This document shows positions 1-7,178 of a DNA stretch of 12,703 nt, piece by piece. The DNA comes from Acidobacteriota bacterium (lineage in GTDB: Bacteria; Acidobacteriota; Terriglobia; Acidiferrales; UBA7541). The notes below the pieces were generated by a model. It did no database searches and was not told where the DNA came from. It saw only the letters and a program-made list of their open reading frames with translations. The position numbers and the translations under genes were made by a program. The DNA lies in contig QHYF01000073.1 in the NCBI GenBank assembly GCA_003224075.1, positions 1-12,703 of the forward strand, read 5' to 3'. The first letter of the stretch is position 1. The number at the start of each line of letters is the position of its first letter.

Positions 1-1
1 C

Positions 2-1597
2 GCGCTCGTCTTCATCATCGCCTGTTCCAATGTCGCCAACCTGATTCTCACGCGCACCGTTCGCCGCGAAAGCGAGCTGGCCATCCGCGCGGCCCTGGGC
101 GCAAGCACCGGAGCGCTGCGCCGCATGCTGCTGGCCGAAAGCCTTCTACTCTGTGGCGCCGGCGCCGCGCTCGGTGTAATGAACGCACAGCCGATGGTGG
201 CCATCCTGGCCCGCTACGCCTCGCGCTTCTCCGTGCGCGCCCTAGATCTGACCGTTGACAACAGCATGCTCTGGGTGGGAGCGGCGCTGGCCATCGTCGC
301 CGCGGTGATTTTGGCGTTTGTCCCGCGCCTGCCGTCGACGGAAACGTCCAATGGCCTTAGCCTATCGAGCGGCAGCGTGCGCATAACCAGCAGCACCAGC
401 CGCCGCCAGCGGATCTTCGCGGTGACACAAATCGCCGCATCCTTCGTGCTGCTGGCCGGCGCAACTATGTTGATCACTACGCTGATCGCACTGCAAACGG
501 CGCGTCGAGGTTTCGACACGCGCCACGTCCTCGTCGTCAACGTTCCCGCGATGTCCTACGGAAAGGCGCCTCAGCAAGTCGTCGATTTCTACAAGGAATC
601 GATTCGTCGCGTGGATGCGCTACCCGGCGTGAACACGACCTCTTTCGGCATGGTTGCTCCCTGGCGCGATGGCGGCTTCGGTTTCGGTATGCAATTCTCC
701 GCCGATGGTCATGTTCATGTTCCCAATGAAGACCCTCGCGCGCATATGCGCGTCATCTCTCCCGGATTCTTTGCCTCGCTCGGCGTTCCCATCATCGCCG
801 GCCGTGATTTCAATGATTCCGACGGCCAAAAGAACGATTCCGTTGCTATCGTCAGTCAGACTCTCGCGCAGCGCATGTTCCCCAATCAAGATCCCCTCAA
901 TCGGCATGTCTATTGGACTGATCCCGTGCTGCAATTCGCACCCGGGGTCAGCGCTGCGCCGCACCGCATCATCGGCGTGACCGCCGACATTGACGACCTA
1001 CATGTCCTTCCTGAGCCCATGGTGACGGTCTATACCCCCTTCCAAGAGGGTCCAATTTTTGGCGGTCGCCTGTTCATCCACACCGATGCAAATCCTTATT
1101 CGCTCGTCGCGCCGGTGACGCAGGTTATTCGGGACATGTCCGCCGATCAGCCCATTGAGCACGCTGCCACTCTCGAAGACGTCCGCGCTGAAGTGCTCGC
1201 GCCGGAACGTTTGAATTCGCTGGTGTTCGGCGTGTTCGCGGCTGTCGCGTTGGCCATTGCCTTGGTTGGCGTCGCAGGCGTGTTGGCGTTTTCCGTCAGC
1301 GCGCGGACGCGCGAATTCGGCATCCGACTGGCGCTGGGATCGCAGCCGCGAGATCTTCTGAGAGGCGTCATCGCAGAAGGCGCAGTGATGGCTGCGGTGG
1401 GCGTCCTCGCAGGCGCGGCATTCGGGTTCGTGGTGGCGCGCCTGGCGGGGAGTTATTTCCTGGACGTGAAGATGCCGGGCGCCTTGCCCGTGGCCCTCTC
1501 TGCGTTCGTGCTGCTGACGGCCGCGGTCGTCGCGTCGTGGGTGCCGGCCGCCCGCGCCGCACGCATCGACGTCATGCAGGCTCTTCGCGCCGAGTGA
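2..1597 (+). CDS. ADOP-type MacB/FtsX ABC permease, C-terminal part (5' end outside window)
   Basis: The reading frame is open from base 2 to the stop at 1595-1597, giving 531 residues with no start in view. The ATG at 125 is internal, because the codons before it already encode the conserved FtsX stretch (IIACSNVANLIL, then RRESELAIRAALGAS). The order is: the rest of a first FtsX membrane domain, a new helix (near RQRIFAVTQIAASFVLLAG), a MacB-like periplasmic domain (about residues 170-400 of the visible part), and a second FtsX domain (near FGVFAAVALAIALVGVAGVLAFSV and REFGIRLALGSQ, ending PAARAARIDVMQALRAE). This duplicated layout matches the orphan permeases (ADOP) that are abundant in Acidobacteriota and usually exceed 800 residues, so roughly 300 are missing. 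No ATPase gene is visible nearby. The substrate is unknown; the family relates to MacB-type efflux and lipoprotein mechanotransmission. Confidence 0.9.
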   Translation, partial: ALVFIIACSNVANLILTRTVRRESELAIRAALGASTGALRRMLLAESLLLCGAGAALGVMNAQPMVAILARYASRFSVRALDLTVDNSMLWVGAALAIVAAVILAFVPRLPSTETSNGLSLSSGSVRITSSTSRRQRIFAVTQIAASFVLLAGATMLITTLIALQTARRGFDTRHVLVVNVPAMSYGKAPQQVVDFYKESIRRVDALPGVNTTSFGMVAPWRDGGFGFGMQFSADGHVHVPNEDPRAHMRVISPGFFASLGVPIIAGRDFNDSDGQKNDSVAIVSQTLAQRMFPNQDPLNRHVYWTDPVLQFAPGVSAAPHRIIGVTADIDDLHVLPEPMVTVYTPFQEGPIFGGRLFIHTDANPYSLVAPVTQVIRDMSADQPIEHAATLEDVRAEVLAPERLNSLVFGVFAAVALAIALVGVAGVLAFSVSARTREFGIRLALGSQPRDLLRGVIAEGAVMAAVGVLAGAAFGFVVARLAGSYFLDVKMPGALPVALSAFVLLTAAVVASWVPAARAARIDVMQALRAE

Positions 1598-1749
1598 ATG
1601 CGCAGGGGGCGATCCGAGCTGCTTCGCTCCAGTTCGTGAGAAGAATCAGCGGCTTTAACAAATCGTCGGCCATGCGCGTCGATCGAATAGCAGCGTTGAG
1701 ATACGATTAGTCCTTCGCACAAGAGGCCGTGATGGCCCCCAAATCTGAT

Positions 1750-1786
1750 TCGGGGAAGTTCCTGGCGATTGTCCCCGAGTACTCGG
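1750..1786. repeat. Nested inverted repeats between the permease and tag
   Basis: The 247-bp gap between two convergent genes (1598-1844) has no convincing gene. It holds a 7-bp inverted repeat, TCGGGGA (1750-1756) and TCCCCGA (1772-1778). The right arm overlaps a perfect 12-bp palindrome, CCGAGTACTCGG (1775-1786). No T-run follows, so it is not a clear terminator. It could be a protein-binding site or chance in GC-rich DNA. Confidence 0.3.
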
Positions 1787-1844
1787 AAGCAATACAACTT
1801 GTCCGCGCAACGCGCTAAGCGGAAACTGACCAACCGCCGTGCAG

Positions 1845-2432
1845 TTAGCTCGAACGTCTCAAATCTTTGTGCCGAAAACAGCTCACCAGATGATCGTTGA
1901 CCATGCCGGTGGCTTGCATCAAAGCATAACAAATCGTTGAGCCCACGAAACGGAATCCCCGCTTCTGCAAATCTTTGCTCATGGCATCCGATTGTGCCGT
2001 TTTCGCCGGAACCTGTTTGAGCGTTTTCCAGGCATTCTGCCTGGGTTTACCGTCAACAAACCGCCAAATGTAGCCGTTAAACGTTCCGAACTCTTCCTGC
2101 ACTTTCAGAAAGGCCCGCGCATTCTCGATTGTGGCCTCAATCTTCATCCGGTTCCGGATGATCCCCGCGTCTCCGAGCAGCTCCCGCACTTTCTTTTTGT
2201 CGTATCGCGCGACTTTCTCCGGATCGAATCCCGCGAATACTTCCCGGTACCGCGCCCGCTTTTTCAGAATCGTGTCCCAGCTCAACCCCGCCTGCGCGCC
2301 TTCCAGTATCAAGAACTCGAACCATTTGTGCTCGTCGTGCACGGGCACACCCCATTCCTCGTCGTGATAAGGAATGTTCAGCTCACTCGTCGCCCAGTGG
2401 CACCGCGCAACTTCTTTTTGAGTTTTTTTCAT
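1845..2432 (-). CDS. tag: DNA-3-methyladenine glycosylase I
   Basis: This protein removes 3-methyladenine from alkylated DNA as the first step of base excision repair in the cytoplasm. The 195-residue product aligns by eye with E. coli Tag (187 aa). YHDEEWGVP (22-30) and LEGAQAGLSWDTILKKR (43-59) form the base pocket, with E44 and W52 in the expected places. GFRFVGSTICYALMQATG (159-176) and VNDHLVSC (178-185) follow. The zinc-snap ligands appear intact: C11, H23, H181 and C185. I chose the ATG at 2432 because the longer GTG start at 2480 lies inside the terminator hairpin upstream. No clear Shine-Dalgarno precedes the ATG. The terminator separates it from trxA, so it is probably transcribed on its own or by read-through. 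Confidence 0.95.
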   Translation of the reverse strand: MKKTQKEVARCHWATSELNIPYHDEEWGVPVHDEHKWFEFLILEGAQAGLSWDTILKKRARYREVFAGFDPEKVARYDKKKVRELLGDAGIIRNRMKIEATIENARAFLKVQEEFGTFNGYIWRFVDGKPRQNAWKTLKQVPAKTAQSDAMSKDLQKRGFRFVGSTICYALMQATGMVNDHLVSCFRHKDLRRSS

Positions 2433-2460
2433 CGCTGAACTTTGCCAGAATCGCACAGAC

Positions 2461-2498
2461 AAAAAAAGGGCGTGCCGCACTTAACCGTACGACACGCC
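2461..2498 (-). terminator. Rho-independent terminator of the glgA-trxA unit
   Basis: On the minus strand GGCGTGTCG (2498-2490) pairs with CGGCACGCC (2477-2469). The stem has nine pairs including one U-G wobble, with a loop of 12 bases. It is followed directly by C and seven T residues (2467-2461). It begins 22 bases after the trxA stop codon and is the clearest terminator in the window. Confidence 0.85.
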
Positions 2499-2520
2499 TT
2501 CGCCAGCTTCTGTCTTCAAT

Positions 2521-2859
2521 TTACCCCAGGTGCCGATCCAGCGCCTTGGTGATCTGCTCCTTTGGCACCGCGCCCACGATCTGCTCGACCACTTGTCCGT
2601 TCTTGAACACCAGCAACGTGGGAATTCCGCGAATGTTGTAGCGCCCGGCAGAATTCATCGCTTCATCCACGTTCAGCTTGGTCACCTTGAGTTTGCCCTC
2701 GTAGTCGTGCGCAATCTCGGCAACCGTTGGCGCCAGCATGTGGCACGGCCGGCACCACTCTGCCCAGAAGTCCACCATCACCGGCTTGGAATTGCTTGCC
2801 GTCAGCACTTCCGCTTCAAAATTCCCGTCGTTTACTGCCTGAATCGTATTGTCAGCCAT
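2521..2859 (-). CDS. trxA: Thioredoxin
   Basis: This is a small cytoplasmic thiol-disulfide oxidoreductase of 112 residues, the usual single-domain length (E. coli Trx1 has 109). The active site is WAEWCRPC (32-39), with C36 and C39 and Arg in place of the usual Gly. D30 is the buried acid, and the cis-proline loop is RGIPTLLVFKNGQ (77-89), with P80. I chose the ATG at 2859 (MADNTIQAV) because it gives the normal N-terminus and is preceded by GAGGAAAAAGGAC; the frame continues to 2913 without adding a domain. It starts 55 bp after the glgA stop on the same strand, with no promoter I can recognise between them. Co-transcription with glgA is therefore likely, ending at the terminator at 2461-2498. 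It could be the general thioredoxin or a specialised paralogue. Confidence 0.95.
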   Translation of the reverse strand: MADNTIQAVNDGNFEAEVLTASNSKPVMVDFWAEWCRPCHMLAPTVAEIAHDYEGKLKVTKLNVDEAMNSAGRYNIRGIPTLLVFKNGQVVEQIVGAVPKEQITKALDRHLG

Positions 2860-2914
2860 GTCCTTTTTCCTCAGCGACTTGCCAGTCGCGCCGCCGCTTC
2901 TCTCCTCTGTCAAA

Positions 2915-4501
2915 TTAATTAGATGTTGTAACAGGCTTTTGGTTTCGCGCCCCTCGCCCCGCAGCCCGAGGGGTTTGTCCAGAACCCGCAGTGGCCTTCC
3001 CCGAACTCTGTGGAGGTGGCGCTAATCCGCCAGCCGCTTGCCCCGAATCTTGAGGGGAGCCTCGAAGGGCGCGCGCGGCTTCGTACAGTTTCGCATACTC
3101 CGAGGCCGGCCCCTTCCACGAAAAATCCTTCTCCATGCCATTCAATTGGATGCGCTTCCAGATCCGCTCGTCCATGTAATGATGCAACGCCTGCCGCACC
3201 GCATACAACAGCGCTTCACCGGTGTATTGCTTGAACTTGAACCCGGTCCCTGTTCCGTCTTCCACGTCGAACGGCTCGATGCTGTCGTCCAGCCCCCCGG
3301 TGGCTCTCACAATCGGCACGGTACCATACTTCAAGCTGTACATCTGATTCAACCCGGAAGGCTCATAGCGCGACGGCATCAGGAACATGTCGGCCCCGGC
3401 TTCCACTTTGTGCGCGAGCGGATTGTCATACGCGATCTTCACTCCCACGCGGCCCGGATACGCCGCCGCCAGCGCCCGGAACAAATCTTCGTATTTCCGG
3501 TCGCCGGATCCCAGCACCACCAGAACCAGATCCTCGCGCATCAGCTCGTGCGCTTTCTCCGCAATCAGATCGAAACCCTTTTGATCCGCAAATCGTGACA
3601 CGATTCCGATCACCGGCCACCCCAGGTGCTCCTGCGACAATCCAAACTGTTCGAGCAAATCCTGTTTGCAGACCTGTTTCCCGCTCAAGTCCTCCGCGGA
3701 ATACTTCGCGGCAATCCACTTGTCTTTCTCCGGATTCCACGCCGTGTAATCCACTCCGTTCAGAATTCCCACCAGCCGGTCGCCGCGGTTTCGCGCCACG
3801 CCGTCCAAACCATGCCCGTACTCCGGCGTCTGAATCTCTTCCGCGTATTTTTTGCTGACCGTCGTCAAATAATCGGAAAAAACCAGCCCGCCCTTCAGCA
3901 GGTTCACGCTCCCGAAAAACTCAATTCCGCTTGGATGAAACAGGCTCTGCGGGATTCCCACGCGGTCCAGCACGTCCCGCGTGAATTGCCCGTGATACCC
4001 CATATTGTGAATCGTGAAAACGACGGGAACATTTTTCACCAGCGGATCATCGCCATACAACGTCCGCAGCAGCACCGGCACAAGCGCCGTCTGCCAGTCG
4101 TGACAATGAAACACGTCCGCCGGCCAGATACGCTTCGAGACTTCGATCGCCGCGCGGCAGAACTCCGCGTACCGTTCCGCATTGTCCGGATAATCTCCCG
4201 TGCTCCCGCCGTACAATCCGTCGCGGTCGAAATACGCCGGATCATCCACAAAGAAATATCGCACGCCGTTCAGCACCGCACCGTCCGCGATCGCCGGAAA
4301 TCGCAGCCGCGTTCCGCCCATTGGAATGGTCAGGCTCGGCATCACCACGGCGGACGCCTTGGTCCCCCGGTACCGCGGCAACACCACCGCCACCTCGTGG
4401 CCCTGCGCCACCAGCGCTTTCGGCAGCGCTTCCACAACGTCCGCCAGGCCGCCGGTCTTTGAAAACGGCAGCCCTTCCGATGCCACAAACAGAATTCTCA
4501 T
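2915..4501 (-). CDS. glgA: Glycogen synthase (ADP-glucose type, GT5)
   Basis: The enzyme transfers glucose from ADP-glucose to the non-reducing end of alpha-1,4-glucan in bacterial glycogen synthesis. The N-terminal GT5 half starts MRILFVASEGLPFSKTGGLADV, with the ADP-glucose-binding KTGGL at 15-19, and includes CHDWQTALVP (133-142) and TIHNMGYHGQF (163-173). The GT-B C-terminal half has GIVSRFADQKGFDL (299-312), the catalytic-site loop RYEPSGLNQMYSLKYGTVPIVR (378-399) and TGGLDDSI (401-408). E. coli GlgA has EPCGL where this protein has EPSGL. At 528 residues it is about 50 longer than E. coli GlgA (477). The extra part is a Gly/Ala/Pro/Gln/Ser-rich tail after residue 480, probably disordered. 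The ATG at 4501 gives the exact family N-terminus. It diverges from rsmA and is followed by trxA. Confidence 0.96.
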   Translation of the reverse strand: MRILFVASEGLPFSKTGGLADVVEALPKALVAQGHEVAVVLPRYRGTKASAVVMPSLTIPMGGTRLRFPAIADGAVLNGVRYFFVDDPAYFDRDGLYGGSTGDYPDNAERYAEFCRAAIEVSKRIWPADVFHCHDWQTALVPVLLRTLYGDDPLVKNVPVVFTIHNMGYHGQFTRDVLDRVGIPQSLFHPSGIEFFGSVNLLKGGLVFSDYLTTVSKKYAEEIQTPEYGHGLDGVARNRGDRLVGILNGVDYTAWNPEKDKWIAAKYSAEDLSGKQVCKQDLLEQFGLSQEHLGWPVIGIVSRFADQKGFDLIAEKAHELMREDLVLVVLGSGDRKYEDLFRALAAAYPGRVGVKIAYDNPLAHKVEAGADMFLMPSRYEPSGLNQMYSLKYGTVPIVRATGGLDDSIEPFDVEDGTGTGFKFKQYTGEALLYAVRQALHHYMDERIWKRIQLNGMEKDFSWKGPASEYAKLYEAARALRGSPQDSGQAAGGLAPPPQSSGKATAGSGQTPRAAGRGARNQKPVTTSN

Positions 4502-4544
4502 CGCGTACTCATTACCAGCTCGCAGTCAACTTCGCAATCATTTT

Positions 4545-4573
4545 ACGCTACCGGAGGGATGTTGCATCGTCAA
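4545..4573 (-). promoter_or_regulatory. Possible glgA promoter
   Basis: On the minus strand TTGACG (4573-4568) is followed after 17 bases by TAGCGT (4550-4545), about 44 bases upstream of the glgA ATG. The -35 is good but the -10 matches only three of six consensus bases, so this is tentative. Confidence 0.3.
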
Positions 4574-4699
4574 GAAGTCAATGCGCCTAGGACAATCAAA
4601 GCCCGCACGCCTTCAGCAGAGTGAAATCGCACGACTCATCGTCACAACGAGAGTCGGACCAGTCCGCCCACGCTTCGCCGGGCCACGAGTCGCCCCTCT

Positions 4700-4708
4700 T
4701 GCTACACT
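4700..4708 (+). promoter_or_regulatory. Extended -10 promoter of rsmA, possibly leaderless
   Basis: TG-C-TACACT (4700-4708) fits the extended -10 form TGnTAnnnT and ends nine bases before the rsmA ATG at 4718. No recognisable -35 lies at the expected distance. The bases just before the ATG are GTTTCCCCC, with no Shine-Dalgarno. A transcript from this element would begin at or very near the start codon. Confidence 0.45.
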
Positions 4709-4717
4709 GTTTCCCCC

Positions 4718-5548
4718 ATGGCTCGCCAACGCCTCGGCCAGCACTTCTTGCAAGACCTCCACTGGCGCGAGGAGATCGCGCGCGCCATCCGCGTTTCGCC
4801 GCATTCCACGGCGCCGCTCCCGCGCGACGATCAACACTGTTGGATCGAAGTCGGCTCCGGGCACGGCGAAATGACCGCGCATCTTCTCTCCACCGGCTCT
4901 CTCGTCTACGCTGTTGAAATCGACTCGTCTCTCATCGCCAGTCTGCACCGCCTCGCACAGAAATTTCCCAACCTCAACGTCGTCTCCGGCGACATTCTGA
5001 ATGCCGACATCGCCGCCATCGCTGCCGGCCGCCGCATCCGCATCTACGGCAATCTGCCTTACTACATCACTTCGCCCATTCTCCATCACCTTTTTACCTT
5101 TGCCGAACAGATCGACGAAATCCACATCGTCATCCAGACCGAAGTTGCTCATCGCCTCGTTGCCCAGCCGGGCGGGCGCGATTACGGTTATCTCTCCGTC
5201 TTCACCCAATTCTATTCGCGCCCCGAATTTGTCTTCGAAATTCCTCGCGACGCGTTCGCCCCGCCGCCGGAAGTCACTTCCGCTCTCGTTACGCTGCGGC
5301 TTCCCGGCGAGCGCGCAAAACTTTCCCTAAGCGACGAAACTCGTTTCCTGGATTTTGTGAAATTGTGTTTCTCAAAAAAACGCAAGACATTAGTGAACAA
5401 CTTGCGAACTCTTGCCAAACGCGACCGCGTCCGCGAGGCGCTCGCCTCGCTAAGTCTCCGCCCGGACGCCCGCGCCGAGCAACTCACCGCCTCCCAGCTC
5501 GCCGCCCTTCATTCTCACTTGCCTGCTGGCCTGGATTTCGCGTCATGA
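4718..5548 (+). CDS. rsmA: 16S rRNA (adenine1518-N6/adenine1519-N6)-dimethyltransferase
   Basis: Also called KsgA, it dimethylates two adjacent adenines in the 3' hairpin of 16S rRNA late in 30S assembly, using S-adenosylmethionine. The 276 residues match the family (E. coli 273). RLGQHFLQD (5-13) is the N-terminal signature. Motif I is EVGSGHGEMT (44-53), EID (67-69) binds the SAM ribose, GDIL (91-94) lies by the adenine, and NLPYYITSP (112-120) is the catalytic N-L-P-Y motif. FAPPPEVTSALV and FSKKRKTLVNNL in the second half are also typical. The ATG at 4718 gives the family N-terminus but has no Shine-Dalgarno. Upstream it diverges from glgA. Downstream it converges with the phosphodiesterase gene, leaving 98 bp between the stops. 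Confidence 0.96.
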   Translation: MARQRLGQHFLQDLHWREEIARAIRVSPHSTAPLPRDDQHCWIEVGSGHGEMTAHLLSTGSLVYAVEIDSSLIASLHRLAQKFPNLNVVSGDILNADIAAIAAGRRIRIYGNLPYYITSPILHHLFTFAEQIDEIHIVIQTEVAHRLVAQPGGRDYGYLSVFTQFYSRPEFVFEIPRDAFAPPPEVTSALVTLRLPGERAKLSLSDETRFLDFVKLCFSKKRKTLVNNLRTLAKRDRVREALASLSLRPDARAEQLTASQLAALHSHLPAGLDFAS

Positions 5549-5587
5549 AACTCCTGGGCGGTCACGCTCACCAGCGTGCTGGCAGAC

Positions 5588-5613
5588 TTGCGCTGCGGCC
5601 GCAAACATTTTTT
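5588..5613 (+). terminator. Possible terminator after rsmA
   Basis: TTGCG (5588-5592) pairs with CGCAA (5600-5604) across a 7-base loop, followed by ACA and six T residues (5608-5613). The stem is short. A second hairpin lies just upstream, CACGCT (5563-5568) with AGCGTG (5573-5578) and a 4-base loop. Together they may end transcription from rsmA. Confidence 0.45.
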
Positions 5614-5646
5614 GGTTTCGCGTGGTTTCCGCGGCACGCCGGCAGG

Positions 5647-6378
5647 TCAGGAAATCGTTCCGGCTTCTTTTTTTACGGCCGCCGTCAAACGGTCCGGATA
5701 ATCGCTCATGATTCCATCCACGCCCGCGGCCATCAGCATGCGCATGTGCGCCGGATGATTCACCGTCCAGCACACCACCTGGAGATCCTTCTTCCGCGCC
5801 TTGTCAATCAGCGCGGGGGTCACCAAATCTCCTCGCACCGCGACTTGGCGCGCGCCTATTTCCACCGCCTTCTCCAACGGATTCTCGATCTGCCCGTCAT
5901 ACAGCAATCCGGTCATCAGTGTCGGCTCGATTTTTCGCAGGTTCAGCACAATCTCTGAATCAAACGAGATCACAACCACCCGTGGTATTTCCCCCGATTC
6001 GCGCAGCGCGCCCACCAGCGCGTGCTCCCCGCCCCGCGAGCCGCCCGGTTTGATCTCCAGGTAAAACACCACGTCGTTTCTTTTCGAAAACTCCAGAATC
6101 TCCTCCAGGGTGGGGATTCGTTCTCCGGTGAATTCGCTGCCGAACCACGACCCGGCATCCAATCGCCGCAAATCCGCCAGCGTCATGTCCTGGACGGAAC
6201 CCTGCCCGTTTGTCGTGCGGTTCACCGTCGCATCGTGAATGGCCACGAGGCGCACATCACGCGAAAGCTGCAAATCCGTCTCGATGAACGTCGCCCCTTG
6301 CGCGACAGCTTTCCGGAACGCCGCCAAAGTGTTTTCCGGCGCGTGCCCCGATGCCCCGCGATGCGCAATGATCAGCAC
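5647..6378 (-). CDS. Glycerophosphodiester phosphodiesterase (UgpQ-like)
   Basis: It hydrolyses glycerophosphodiesters to glycerol-3-phosphate and an alcohol, recycling phospholipid headgroups. The 243 residues match the short cytosolic UgpQ type (E. coli UgpQ 247 aa), and I see no signal peptide. The GDPD signature is intact: AHRGASGHAPENTLAAF (5-21) with H6 and E15, the metal ligands E33 and D35 in FIETDLQLSRD, the second catalytic histidine in AIHDATVNRTT (47-56, H48), and YLEIKPG (106-112) with E108 and K110. CWTVN and GVDGIMSDYPDRL at the end are also typical. The start is GTG at 6378, the only start that places the N-terminus at the first beta strand; the purine-rich AGAAGAAGAG upstream may serve as the ribosome site. 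It diverges from the BON-protein gene. Relatives such as GlpQ are longer and periplasmic. Confidence 0.93.
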   Translation of the reverse strand: MLIIAHRGASGHAPENTLAAFRKAVAQGATFIETDLQLSRDVRLVAIHDATVNRTTNGQGSVQDMTLADLRRLDAGSWFGSEFTGERIPTLEEILEFSKRNDVVFYLEIKPGGSRGGEHALVGALRESGEIPRVVVISFDSEIVLNLRKIEPTLMTGLLYDGQIENPLEKAVEIGARQVAVRGDLVTPALIDKARKKDLQVVCWTVNHPAHMRMLMAAGVDGIMSDYPDRLTAAVKKEAGTIS

Positions 6379-6540
6379 GCAGCCGCTCTTCTTCTCGCTC
6401 GGAGCGCCGGCTCGATACGTTTGCTCGCAAAATGTCTTACGGTTCGGAACAATTCCTTGGTCTCCGCGGTCCTTCCCAGGAGTATGCTAACACTCGCGCG
6501 GCGTCCTTCCGTGCACCCGCTTACCCTGCGCCTTGAGTCT

Positions 6541-6570
6541 AACTGGCAGAAGCACAAAAGCACGCCAGTT
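6541..6570 (+). repeat. Inverted repeat immediately before the BON-gene ribosome site
   Basis: AACTGGC (6541-6547) and GCCAGTT (6564-6570) are a perfect 7-bp inverted repeat. The 16-base loop holds two AAGCAC copies (6550-6555 and 6558-6563). The next bases are the Shine-Dalgarno GAGGAGGAA (6571-6579), 3 bases before the ATG at 6583. In RNA this would form a hairpin directly next to the ribosome site. As DNA it could be an operator. Confidence 0.45.
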
Positions 6571-6582
6571 GAGGAGGAAACC

Positions 6583-7152
6583 ATGAGAAAGCCACTCCGG
6601 GCCCTGTTCGTCGCTCTATTGATCGCCGCCATCGCGTCCGCACCTTCCCGCGCAGCCTCCCGGCTGCAAGACAACAAGCATCAGCGCAGTGAAGAAAAAT
6701 ACCGCGAAAGACTCAGCAAGGAAGTTCGGCACCAGCTCGTGATGCTGCCGTGGTACTCCGTATTCGACAATCTCGCCTATCAGGTGGAAGGCGACAAGGT
6801 GATTCTCTCTGGCCAGGTAACTCGTCCGACGCTGAAGTCCGACGCCGAGGCCGCGGTGAAGAGCATCGAGGGTGTCGCCTCGGTGGTGAACAAAATCGAA
6901 GTTCTTCCCCTCTCACCGATGGACGATCAGCTCCGCCGCGCGGTTTTCCGCGCCATTTACGGTGAAAACGGCCTTTCGCGTTACGCCGTTCAGGCGGTGC
7001 CTTCCATTCACATCATCGTCAAGAATGGCAACGTCACGCTGGAGGGCGTAGTCGACAACGAATCCGACAAAAATCTTGCAAATTTGAGGGCCAATCAGGT
7101 TCCCAATGTTTTCTCTGTAAAAAATAACTTGCGGGTCGCCGCCTCCAAATAG
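6583..7152 (+). CDS. Exported protein with two BON domains
   Basis: BON domains are small folds thought to bind phospholipid or other surfaces; OsmY is the best-known example. The 189-residue product begins with a Sec signal peptide: basic MRKPLR, then the hydrophobic ALFVALLIAAIASA, with probable cleavage after SRA (about residue 24). BON1 covers about 43-109 (YSVFDNLAYQVEGDKVILSGQV, then SIEGVASVVNKIEVLP). BON2 covers about 115-186 (VPSIHIIVKNGNVTLEGVV, then VFSVKNNLRV). There is no lipobox cysteine. I chose the ATG at 6583 because of the strong GAGGAGGAA site and the signal peptide; the frame runs open upstream but those codons are antisense to the neighbouring gene. A periplasmic envelope-stress role is plausible by analogy only. 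It converges with the iclR-type gene, 26 bp apart. Confidence 0.9.
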   Translation: MRKPLRALFVALLIAAIASAPSRAASRLQDNKHQRSEEKYRERLSKEVRHQLVMLPWYSVFDNLAYQVEGDKVILSGQVTRPTLKSDAEAAVKSIEGVASVVNKIEVLPLSPMDDQLRRAVFRAIYGENGLSRYAVQAVPSIHIIVKNGNVTLEGVVDNESDKNLANLRANQVPNVFSVKNNLRVAASK

Positions 7153-7178
7153 AACCTTCTGTGCGCGCGAGCCGCCGA

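Noticed and set aside
1453..1932. Minus-strand open frame of 159 codons across the permease-tag gap
   Set aside because: It is antisense to the permease C-terminus and overlaps the end of tag, with no recognisable motif or ribosome site.
3626..4462. Long open frame (278 codons) on the plus strand
   Set aside because: It lies wholly antisense to glgA, whose motifs are unambiguous. The Arg/His/Pro-rich translation has no recognisable domain and is typical of a high-GC shadow frame.
5365..5958. Plus-strand open frame overlapping the rsmA end, with an ATGA overlap at the rsmA stop
   Set aside because: It spans the end of rsmA and the antisense of the phosphodiesterase gene. The translation is Arg/His-rich with no known motif, so the ATGA overlap is coincidental.
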